DNA from: Hygrocybe punicea
Lineage: Eukaryota; Basidiomycota; Agaricomycetes; Agaricales; Hygrophoraceae
DNA: 64,000 bases
Assembly: GCA_963556145.1 (NCBI GenBank)
Contig: OY744471.1
Coordinates: 1,915,590-1,979,589, forward strand
Direction of reading: 5' to 3'
The position numbers were made by a program, and so were the translations under genes. Of the stretch, positions 45,846 to 54,122 are shown piece by piece (the first letter of the stretch is position 1; the number at the start of each line of letters is the position of its first letter). Below the pieces are notes generated by a model, which was not told the DNA's origin, searched no databases, and was given only the letters and a program-made list of their open reading frames with translations.

Positions 45846-47346
45846 TCAAGCCTTTGCCATATGTTTGTGCTTCTTATATGCCTTCAAGACGCGCTTCCAC
45901 GCTAGGGGTTTGAAGCCAGCATCCTTATACTGCTGCTCCGTCACCTCATCTAGATTATCCCCCATTACAAATCCAAGCTGTTCGAGAGCTTGTTCCTCAT
46001 TCTCTCTAATCCCATAGGCTTCGCAGAAAGTATGGACGTCAGCAGGCATTTTGACTGGTGAAGAAGAACGTTCCTTTTGAGGGGACACATACCCATGACC
46101 AGGCATGTTATATCCTGGCATTGCCATGGCATTGTTCATCGCCATTGTGCCATGCATTGCCATGTGATTGAATGCGTAAGGGTTGTAGAATGGTGCGTAC
46201 TGTGGAATTGGCATGGAAGCAGTTGGAGTGGCCAGCTGTGCAGCGACGACAGGTTCATTGGTGACTGGAGCATCAGCAACTGGTGTGATGGTTGGTGTGG
46301 CTTTCTTGCTTTTGATTTCCTGCCCCTTCTTGAACATGTTTGACGCAAGTGGAATACGATCGTACGAAGCATTTCCAGCTTTCTAGAATGCAATCAATAT
46401 AATATATAAAATACCAATTCAATTCAACACTCACAATTGCCGACGCCCATACGAGGCACCGACTCCACTGAAGATTGAAGTGGAGATCACTTGGCCTGTG
46501 ATGAAAGCACGAGATTTTGGGGTGGGTTGAACAAAGACCAGGTGGGTACTTTTCATTGATCTTCGCAACGATCTCTTCGAGTTCATCATCATATTTTACC
46601 CTTTTGACCTGACCATTGTCAGATTCCTCCATGTACTCATCCTCGATAAAAAATTGTTGAGGTACAGCCTGCATAGCAGATAGCCCAGGCCTAGATGTGG
46701 CCCAAGGCTGGAACCTGCATTAGTATACCATTTTGTAATTCAGATAAGGACTTACCACTGTCGAAGTACTGTCTGCCTTCGGTGGATGCATGTGTATGAT
46801 GACATAGGGTTCTATCTTCGTAAGAACTTGTTTTACCATGGAGCTGCAACCATGCTCGTCTGTCAACGGCAGCCAGGCTCCATTTGCAGGTTTGAGGAAG
46901 CGCCATTCAAAGGTCGAAAGATTCAGGTTGTTGACTCTTATTTGAATGAGATCCGCAATGATTTCCAACAGCCCAACCCATGCAGTATCAATTTTGACTT
47001 CCAGTGGACCTTTTTTGATTGGATCCTGCTTTTCATTCTTCGTCTTTCCTCCACGCTGACAAACACGCTTATCAGGCATTGTGACTTGCACCAACAGCTC
47101 AAAGGTGGCTGGAAGGGCAGGGGCTGGAATATCCTTCTTTGGGCGACCCACTCTCTTCCGAGTTTGTGTTGGAACTGGTTGGATTGGAGCAGGTTTGACA
47201 ATCTCTGGTTCCAGAGATGGGGAGGGAGAAGCAAGCACCTCAGCGATGTGGTTCACTTGCAGAGGAGGCATAAGGGGACCAGGAATGACAGGAGGTGTCA
47301 CATTAGTAGGATAGTAGGCCAGTGGTGGTGTCCCATCACCATCCAT
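45846..47346 (-). CDS. Transposon passenger protein with AT-hook-like and SAM-like segments
   Basis: The start MDGDGTPPLAYYPTNV at 47346 is the first ATG after the right inverted repeat. The first exon holds a Pro-rich stretch, an AT-hook-like RKRVGRPKK and a globular segment (FELLVQVTMPDKRVCQ..., WVGLLEIIADLIQI). A later exon contains the acidic FIEDEYMEESDNG and LEEIVAKINEKYPPGLC with HPKISCFHHR, a possible metal site. The last exon (45846-46337) has a Met/Ala/His-rich linker and a C-terminal helical bundle (ADVHTFCEAYGI, LEQLGFVMGDNL, FKPLAWKRVLKAYKKHKH) resembling a SAM domain. It ends at TGA 45846-45848. The gene lies within the transposon inverted repeats, convergent with the transposase, and no stop was seen apart from introns near 46390-46440, 46490-46520 and 46700-46750. 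A role as accessory DNA-binding factor is inference. Confidence 0.65.
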
Positions 47347-47465
47347 TATAAAATAGATACAAGTATGAAGAAAATGGGAGGGATGGAAGTTTCTGAGTTC
47401 AGCCACACAAATTATTATTTAAAAAAAAAAAACAGCACATGACAAGGATTTCCGAAACCGCTGTA

Positions 47466-47537
47466 AAGGAACAACATACAGTTGCATGCTCATGAGAGTG
47501 CAACCAATCACTAAAGGCTTGATTATGCCACAACCGA
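47466..47537 (+). pseudogene. Fragment of the split host-type gene between Tc1 and Ty3 insertions
   Basis: 72 bp whose frame (ending ...RLDYATT) continues across the Ty3 element into 57246 (DGTVQDFFNKF). An in-frame TAA near 47512 shows decay. The last four bases CCGA are the Ty3 target duplication. Confidence 0.5.
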
Positions 47538-48375
47538 TGATACAGTTTCCACGTCTATGACCCCGGATAAAGAGATAATAAATGATGAAAAACGTCGCAA
47601 AGGTGCGAACGAGACTTGGGGACACTCCCAACAATAACATGATAGTGCGCGATAATATGCGCGATAAAATAAACAAACGCGAAGAGTCGCAAGACAACGC
47701 GATGTCGCAATGCAGTGATACACAAGGATCGGAAGGCTTAGCTGGGTGTCCTAGATGACAGCACGATACGCGGTGATGATGCGACGAGACGGAGGTTCTG
47801 CGCTACAACTTAGGTCACGATAGCGGAGAGTACGCGATGAGGAGAGACGCAGATTCGAGTGAGAATGACTAGATTCTTTTAAAACTTAAGCCGCAAACTA
47901 GTGGAGAGGGGAGAACTGGGTTCTTCTTCACATATTTTCTACTACAGGACACTTTTTATATTCTAAAGGGATAGGGGGAAAGGGTGGATGAGTGAAATAG
48001 AAATGCAGCGAAATATCGCATGAAAGCGACGAAACGGGAAAGGAATAGCGAAGGATTTGAAATAACGGCGAATATCACATGAAAGTTGGCGAAAAGACGA
48101 AGATAAACCGGATGAATTACATTTCTGGTATCGGACTCGGTGTCCGAACGTGTAGGACGTGTTTAACAGTCATGTGTCAGCGTATTAAGACCGGGTCGCG
48201 CGGTTAAGATACAGCAAAGATGTCGTGGTCACGCGCGCGTCGATCGGCGTAAGTCGCGCAAGTCACGGGCGGCGCGCTGATGTTTCGCATGTACGCGGGA
48301 CTGCAGAAGAGTCGTAGGGAAAGTAGAATTGACCATATGAGAGATTCCGTGCCCAAAGGGAGAGACTGCGTATCA
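47538..48375 (-). repeat. 3' LTR of Ty3 element (838 bp)
   Basis: Same length as the other LTR. Starts TGATACAG and ends GCGTATCA on the plus strand. Confidence 0.93.
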
Positions 48376-48413
48376 TTTTTCCTCCTCACTGAAATCTTGA
48401 CTGTCCTCAGTCA
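48376..48413 (-). promoter_or_regulatory. Polypurine tract with upstream hairpin (plus-strand primer site)
   Basis: On the minus strand: stem-loop TTGACTG-AGGA-CAGTCAA, then GATTTCAGTGAGGAGGAAAAA directly against the 3' LTR (TGATAC). The purine run is the expected second priming site of an LTR element. A near copy of this whole block lies in pol at 51554-51591. Confidence 0.7.
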
Positions 48414-48451
48414 ATCGCGTGGGCCGTGGGAAAGTCACATGCGAGTCTGAC

Positions 48452-48458
48452 TTATAAA
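48452..48458 (+). promoter_or_regulatory. TATA-like box of the antisense gene
   Basis: TTATAAA lies 17-23 bp upstream of the ATG at 48475 and about 62-68 bp upstream of the ATG at 48520. Its position is close for the first ATG, which favours translation from the second. Confidence 0.4.
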
Positions 48459-48474
48459 CAGAAGTGACGCGTCG

Positions 48475-49715
48475 ATGTTTGCTAACCTTCATCTTCAATC
48501 TTCACCACCAATCTGTACGATGACACACCCGATGGCCGAATTCGTCGCCGCTGCCTTTGAGGCCCTCAAGACGCATACGGATGCGAAACCAGCAGAGGGT
48601 GCTTCCGGGGAACAGTGGATCGCGTGGGGACAGGATTTCGAAGAACTCCTGGTAAGTCATCGCAACTGCGCTAACCTTTTCGCTGACTACCTTTGATCAA
48701 CAGTACAATTATCTCGAGTTCGAACGAACAACCGGGCCGATAGAGAGTAGCGAGGAAGTCGAGGAGATGTGGAGGGACGCCGTCGCGGCGTTGGATTTCA
48801 TCAAGGACGAGCAGGCGTTGCAATGGGGCGGGGAGATTTTGCTCCCAAGGTTGCATGCCAAGGCGAAGAAAGCTCGAGAAAACCCGAGGAAGGCAAAGGA
48901 GCAAGCCGAGGTGGAGCAAAAAGCGCGCGAGGCGCACGAAGCCGAGCAGAAGAAGATTTGCGAGGCCGAGATCGAGCGGACCAGGTTGGTGAAGGAGGCT
49001 GCGGACAGAGCTGCGGAGCAAAAGGAACGCGCCAAGGTCCTATATGCGCGGTTCCTGCACAAAGAGATCACACGGGACGAAATGGCGAGGTTGATGACGG
49101 GGTCGAACAAGGGGGACGGGGGTAGCGAGACGGAAGCAGGCTCGCAAAGGGAAGAGGAGATAGGATTCGAAACGGAATACGAAGGGCAGGGGGGGCCGTC
49201 AAAAAAGCGCAGGAGGGTCGGTCCCGGGAAGGACCTTCGCGATGTCCAAGGCAAGGTAAGTAACTAGTCAAACTTTACCATTCGTCTGTACTCATGAAAA
49301 CTTCGTAGTGCGATCGTTGCCGCGCAGCGAGGGCGGCTGACGTCGTTTGCGAGTTTGACGAGCAGGACCCGCGGTGCAGGAGGTGCCGCGACGCGAAGCA
49401 AGGATGCTTTTGGAACGGGGTGAACTGGATGGGGCAGAGGAAACGCGGGCGGAGCACGCCGAGGAAGCCGGTTTCCAGCAAAGGTCACGTGGACAAGGGA
49501 AAGGTGCGGGTGGATAAGGGGAAAGAGAGGGAGAGAAACCAGCCGCCCCCCCGAGGTAAGTCGCTAAAACGACAGGGTAACGAATGCGCTGACTGACCAT
49601 CATAGCCTATATTGGTACCCGTCCGCCACGAAGTGTGCGGGTCATGGACGTGGAAGCGCGGAAATGCGTGTTACGGGAAGAGATCGCGGTGATCGAAGAA
49701 CGGGTCACAGTGTAG
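48475..49715 (+). CDS. Antisense coiled-coil/cysteine-cluster protein of the Ty3 element
   Basis: Transcribed opposite to gag-pol, in the space between integrase and the 3' LTR. Translation may start at 48475 or, more likely, 48520 (MTHPMAEFVAAAFEALKTHT). Exon 1 ends at GTAAGT (48652). Exon 2 (48704-49255) encodes an acidic helical part (EEVEEMWRDAVAALDFIKDE), a conserved WGGEILLPRL and a long lysine/glutamate coiled coil, then a basic patch KKRRRVG. After a third splice at Gly-Lys the cluster reads CDRC-x9-C-x7-CRRC-x5-CFWNG (49309-49420), similar in spacing to small zinc-binding domains. A basic tail and last exon (IGTRPPRSVRVMDVEARKC, then coiled coil) follow. An in-frame TAG at 49713-49715 ends it, but 26 more coiled-coil codons follow to TAA 49794-49796, so CAG to TAG is likely. 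Function unknown; DNA or RNA binding is inference. Confidence 0.7.
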
Positions 49716-49796
49716 GTGAGAGCGCAAACCGAAATGAGGCGGGAGCTGGCGCAGCTGGAGGACGAGGAGGAGGAGTACGGCGAATATGAGAAGTAA

Positions 49797-50121
49797 ATGG
49801 GAGAAGGTGCAAAAACGCGCGCGCGCCATCTGTGTTATATATGTAAAACCTTTTTAGCTGTTTTCATATATGTATTATAATAATTTGTCTGCTCTCGAAT
49901 CGAAAAAAAAAGCCACAGGAAGCGGAAGAAGCAGAAGAAACAAATATAAACTTATCTAGGGGAAAGGCTCAGTAGATCATCATCGCCGTAAAACCCCGCA
50001 AAGACGAAGTCTTGCGCGACAAAAGTCTCGCTTTTATCGCGACTTGAATCTCGTGCTACAATAAAAGAAAAAACAAGGTATAAGCGATAAGTGTAAAAAT
50101 GAGAGAAGCAAAGAAATTCAG
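49797..50121. other. Convergent 3' region between antisense gene and pol
   Basis: 325 bp of AT-rich sequence with an A-run at 49903-49910. Both transcripts should end here. Confidence 0.4.
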
Positions 50122-53100
50122 TCAATCGTCATCGACATCAGAACCGGGTTCCTGTGCTTCAGGAGGTTGATCGTCGTCGGAAGTGTTTTCAAGTTCGTTT
50201 AGTCGTTGCGCGGGAATATTGAGGAAGCGCGGCGGGAGTGAGATTGAACTGCGAACAAAATAGGGGACTACTCGAAACGCTGCGATTGGTCGGTGAAAGA
50301 CAGATCCATCAAGTTCGCAGAGAATGTAAGCGCCGCCAAAGTTGCATGAAATAACAATGAGGGGACCAAGATACCGCGGGCGCATTTTCCGGTTTAGCGC
50401 TTTCTCTATCTGTGTGTTGCGAATGAGTACTAAGTCACCGCTTTTGAAATCGAAGTTGCGAATCGTCTTCGCGTGTTGCTTTTCGAAATGTTGTGCCACT
50501 TTCCGGCGAGCGTCGTAAACTTGCAAGTATATGCGATTAATATCGTCGCTACGTTTTTGGAGTGCGATCGCGCATCGCGCAATCAGGTCTGTAGAGGATA
50601 GGACTGAATCTGGTGGGGGTTGAAGGTATGTTGCTTCTACGATGTCGAGTGGTAATAGGGGATGAGCGCCAGTCGCTGCGAAGTAAGGTGAGCAGCCCAT
50701 TCGTCGTCGGATAGTGATACGTTCAGCCCAAAATACCGAGTATGTCACATTGGCCCATCTAAACTGGTCGCCGTCCACAGCTTTGAAGAGAGATTGTCGA
50801 ACGTCGTAGTGCAGTCGTTCCATGAGACCGTTTGCGTGGGAATTGTAGCTGGAGATGCGAATGTGGTTAACACGGTATCGCTTCGAAAGATAAGTGAGAG
50901 ATTTGATGAGCGCGGGTCCGTTGTCTGTAACGATTTCACGGAGAGAACCCCATCGACAGAGAATATCTTTGAATATCCAATCTCCGATTGCGCGAGCGTT
51001 TTCGTTGCGAAGCATTCTGAATTCGGGGTACTGAGTAAGCGAACAGCGTCCTTGGATTATATATTTGTATCCGCTAGATGTCAGTAAGTGCATCGTGTCG
51101 ATGAATATTTTGGCGAAAAGTGGGGTGGGCGCTGTGACGACAGGGGGAATGAGAACCTGACGGGATTGGCGAAGCTGGCAAAGATGGCATGTGCGAACGA
51201 ACCAGTGAATATCGGCTTGCATGTGTGGCCACCAGAAGCGTTCTGTGATCATAGCGCGAGTTGCGTAAAATCCTTTGTGTCCTACTTTGTCATGGGCTTG
51301 TCGCATAATTGATGTTCGGTGATCACGCGATATGACTAACTTGTGCACGCCATTCTGGTCTTTGCGCCATAGTCTAGTTCCATCGAGGAAAAAGTCTGTA
51401 CAGTATCGGATGAAGGTCGCATAGTCGGAATCGGCGAGGCCGATCGGGCGATCTAAGTCGCTGAGCCATTTCTTTACTAGGGTTATGCGATCGTCTTCTC
51501 TGCGAGCAGCGTCAGTGCACGGTACGTCGTCGTAGGTAAGCGTAGGATTGGATCCTTCCTCCTCACTGAAATGGTGACTGTCCCCAGTCACGAGCGTGGC
51601 GAAAGCGGAACAAGATCGCAACGAACACAGGGACGGATGAGGAGTATTGATCATATGCGCGAAACCATAGAGGCGGTCGATCCAGTCTTCAGTTTCTTCT
51701 ACGCTGTCCTTTTCTGGTGAAGAATCCAGAGGTTGTTGTACACGCCTTGAAAGACCATCCGGGCCGTGGTGCGTACCCAGGACGTGGACTATAGTGCATT
51801 GGAAAGTGAGAATCGTGGCGATCCAGCGGTTAACGCTAGCACTTGGCGCGATGTCTGGGTTGCATAGCATGCCTGTGATGTAGCACGCGTCTACCTCGAT
51901 GACGAGATTACGAACGCCGATTAAGTACAGCCGCAGGTCGCAGAGCGCGTGATAAAGACCGAAGATTTCTAGTTTAGGTTGAGAGAAGCGCGATTCGCAA
52001 TCATTTAGTGTGATAGAACCAAAGCGGTTGTAGAAACGGCGAGAAAGGTTGTTGGGATCACATTGACAGAGGATGTATCCAACAGCGATGTAGGATGTGT
52101 CGACAGCAAGAATGACCAGCGAATTTGAAGTGTAGTCGATCGGACGAAGCGCAGGTGAATCGAGAACGGCTTGTTTCAGGTCTGCCTGAGCGGCGATCTG
52201 GTCGGGACCAAATTCGAAGGGTGCGTCTTTGCGCGTGAGTTTAACAAGATGATGCGCATGTTGCGCGAAGTTGCGGATAAAGATTTGAAGAATGCCTACT
52301 GTACCAAGGAACGAGCGGATGTCGGACAGGTTGTGGCAAGGGCCCCAGTTACGAATCGTGGCTAGTTTCTCTTCGTCGGGTAAACGGCCGTTTGTTGTGC
52401 AGCGATGGCCTACTACTGTGATTTCAGGAGCGCAGAGTGTAGACTTGAAGGCGGAAAAGGTTCCCCCACAGTATTTCATGCGTTGGACAATGCGATTAAG
52501 TGTAGTGAAATGTTCCCAGATGAAGCGGCGAATCCCCGGGTTTGCGGCGATAGTTTCGTAAGTGCCGTCGTGTAGGAGATAGGATGATTTAGGGCCTTTG
52601 ACTGGGACATCGTCGATGTAAGGTATCATCCACTGCGGGATCTCGGGTTGCAGGATGAAAGTAACATCGTCATGGAATATCGGGACTGAATTTGTCCATC
52701 CCATAGGTAGAGTAACAAGTCGCAATGCTCCGAAAGGTGTTTGGAAGGTGGTATAGTTGCGTGAGGACTTGGCAATAGGTCGCTCGTCGTATCCGACGTA
52801 TAAATCAAAGCAGGCGCCACAGGATCGGCCAGCGAACTGTTCGGCCATGTGTTCGGGGATAGGAGGTACGCCAGAATGTGCGATGGTCACTGCATTAAGA
52901 GGCTCGAGACTGTGAACGATGCGAAGCATTTTACCGCCTTTCTTCAGAACCGTAAACCAACGCAAGCAATAGGAGGAGTTCGAGGGTTTGTAGACTTTGG
53001 CTTCGATTTTACGGCGAATAATATTGCATACTTCCTCATAAATACCAGGAGGAATAGGAATGTTGCGCTGGACCCAGGGAGTGTGCGGTAATACAGGAAA

Positions 53101-53763
53101 CTCGACGGGTGGAAAGAAATCAGTGCAAAATCTTCCGCGCTCGTTGTCGGTCCACACGAAACCTTTCTCTTGTTTGCGTATAAAGTCGTGCATTAGTGCG
53201 CACTCAGCCGGCCAGAGGAAGTCGCCTTCGTGAACTTTGTCGAACGCATCGCGACGTTCCTGCATGTAGCGGTCTGTGGGGACGAAAGGTGGAGGATTCG
53301 GATCGAGGTCAGGAAGTTCGGCAAGCGGATCGCCAGTGATTTTGCGTTTTATACGGAATTTGTCGGGGAGTTCAGCGATGACAGGCTTGACCTTGCGAGC
53401 GACGGGCTTGTAGACTTTCTTTTGGGCGGCGAAAACGCTAGCGAAATCATCTGATAGTGTAGAAGGAAACATGGATGAAGCTGAATAGGAAAAGGATGAC
53501 AAGGGATCTGTCGACGAATGAGAAACAGAGGTTGAGCATACTGGAGTAGACGGGGAACCATTAGGAAAATCGCAGGCGGAAAGATAGATGTGGGGAACTG
53601 TAGACGAAGACGACGAGTCCACTAAATGGGTATAAGATTCAATGTTCGTAGCATTGGTATGTTCGTCGTGCACTATTACTAGTGCGATGTCTCCGTCATC
53701 TAGTGCGCTCAGTTCCCCTTGTTGATAAAAACCGAGGACGAGTGTAGGGGTACGCCACGCCAT
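50122..53763 (-). CDS. Ty3 Pol: reverse transcriptase, RNase H and integrase
   Basis: 1,213 codons from ATG 53763 with no stop. A linker (about residues 1-110) leads to the RT: fingers with FTVLKKGGKMLRIVHSLEPL, palm with LPMGWTNSVPIFHDDVTF and the catalytic WMIPYIDDVPVKG (Y-x-D-D). RNase H has LAVDTSYIAVGYIL, RFSQPKLEIFGLYHAL and VIEVDACYITGML with its acidic residues. Integrase has the HHCC zinc region (HDKVGHKGFYATR ... CHLCQL), then IFIDTMHLL (D), EIVTDNGPALI (D) and NGLMERLHYDVRQ (E). The C-terminal domain contains NFDFKSGDLVLIRNT and PRYLGPLIVI, then an acidic tail; no chromodomain. The frame overlaps the protease frame by about 110 nt in a -1 relation, so a frameshift or separate initiation is needed. 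It appears able to encode an active polyprotein. Confidence 0.93.
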   Translation of the reverse strand: MAWRTPTLVLGFYQQGELSALDDGDIALVIVHDEHTNATNIESYTHLVDSSSSSTVPHIYLSACDFPNGSPSTPVCSTSVSHSSTDPLSSFSYSASSMFPSTLSDDFASVFAAQKKVYKPVARKVKPVIAELPDKFRIKRKITGDPLAELPDLDPNPPPFVPTDRYMQERRDAFDKVHEGDFLWPAECALMHDFIRKQEKGFVWTDNERGRFCTDFFPPVEFPVLPHTPWVQRNIPIPPGIYEEVCNIIRRKIEAKVYKPSNSSYCLRWFTVLKKGGKMLRIVHSLEPLNAVTIAHSGVPPIPEHMAEQFAGRSCGACFDLYVGYDERPIAKSSRNYTTFQTPFGALRLVTLPMGWTNSVPIFHDDVTFILQPEIPQWMIPYIDDVPVKGPKSSYLLHDGTYETIAANPGIRRFIWEHFTTLNRIVQRMKYCGGTFSAFKSTLCAPEITVVGHRCTTNGRLPDEEKLATIRNWGPCHNLSDIRSFLGTVGILQIFIRNFAQHAHHLVKLTRKDAPFEFGPDQIAAQADLKQAVLDSPALRPIDYTSNSLVILAVDTSYIAVGYILCQCDPNNLSRRFYNRFGSITLNDCESRFSQPKLEIFGLYHALCDLRLYLIGVRNLVIEVDACYITGMLCNPDIAPSASVNRWIATILTFQCTIVHVLGTHHGPDGLSRRVQQPLDSSPEKDSVEETEDWIDRLYGFAHMINTPHPSLCSLRSCSAFATLVTGDSHHFSEEEGSNPTLTYDDVPCTDAARREDDRITLVKKWLSDLDRPIGLADSDYATFIRYCTDFFLDGTRLWRKDQNGVHKLVISRDHRTSIMRQAHDKVGHKGFYATRAMITERFWWPHMQADIHWFVRTCHLCQLRQSRQVLIPPVVTAPTPLFAKIFIDTMHLLTSSGYKYIIQGRCSLTQYPEFRMLRNENARAIGDWIFKDILCRWGSLREIVTDNGPALIKSLTYLSKRYRVNHIRISSYNSHANGLMERLHYDVRQSLFKAVDGDQFRWANVTYSVFWAERITIRRRMGCSPYFAATGAHPLLPLDIVEATYLQPPPDSVLSSTDLIARCAIALQKRSDDINRIYLQVYDARRKVAQHFEKQHAKTIRNFDFKSGDLVLIRNTQIEKALNRKMRPRYLGPLIVISCNFGGAYILCELDGSVFHRPIAAFRVVPYFVRSSISLPPRFLNIPAQRLNELENTSDDDQPPEAQEPGSDVDDD
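51554..51591 (-). promoter_or_regulatory. Internal copy of hairpin plus polypurine tract (possible central priming site)
   Basis: The minus strand reads stem-loop GTGACTG-GGGA-CAGTCAC, then CATTTCAGTGAGGAGGAA. It matches the 3' polypurine block at 48376-48413 almost base for base, although it is inside the pol coding frame (the linker between RNase H and integrase). Confidence 0.55.
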
Positions 53764-54122
53764 TGTGCTTCGCTTCGAGGGTACGTTGGAATTGTCGCCG
53801 ATCTGTTCGAATTTGGATCACGTATCGTAATCGTCTGGTCTTCGTTGCGGTAATTCTTGACAACGCTTTCCATTAGTACGTCGAACGGTCGTCCCAGGAG
53901 AATATGGTACGCGGGGTCACGGATGACATGCATCTGAAGGAAAAGCGTGATGTTGCCAATTTTACAAGGAACATTCCGCGCGAGACCCAGGGACTGATCA
54001 ATCAAACCATTCGCCGACTGCATATTGAGACGAATCGCCGGGTCGTAGGGAAGGCTAAACTGATGGCAGACGTCTTCCGACATTGCGACAATCTGAGAAC
54101 CAGGGTCAATGATGCTACCGAC
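53709..54122 (-). CDS. Ty3 aspartic protease region
   Basis: In the same frame as gag but after a TAA (54120-54122). The active-site region reads SIIDPGSQIVAMS, where the family usually has D[ST]G; the decayed copy also has DPG, so this is a real lineage feature. The second half has HILLGRPFDVLMES. The frame runs on to a TGA at 53706-53708, overlapping the start of the pol frame. In the decayed copy the TAA position is AAA, so the stop is either a recent mutation or a read-through site. Confidence 0.75.
   Translation of the reverse strand, partial: VGSIIDPGSQIVAMSEDVCHQFSLPYDPAIRLNMQSANGLIDQSLGLARNVPCKIGNITLFLQMHVIRDPAYHILLGRPFDVLMESVVKNYRNEDQTITIRDPNSNRSATIPTYPRSEAQWRGVPLHSSSVFINKGN

Larger units (their letters stand above)
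44524..47463. mobile_element. Two-gene Tc1/mariner-like DNA transposon
   Basis: Terminal inverted repeats of about 75-78 bp (44524-44598 and 47386-47463) begin CAGC[A/G]GTTT[T/C]GGAAATCC. They include a T-run, then a shared GTGTGGCTGAACTC segment. A TA dinucleotide flanks both sides (44522-44523, 47464-47465). Inside are a DD34E transposase on the plus strand and a second, convergent gene on the minus strand, with 164 bp between their stop codons. Typical Tc1 elements are about 1.3-2 kb with one gene, so this one is enlarged by its second gene. Confidence 0.88.
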
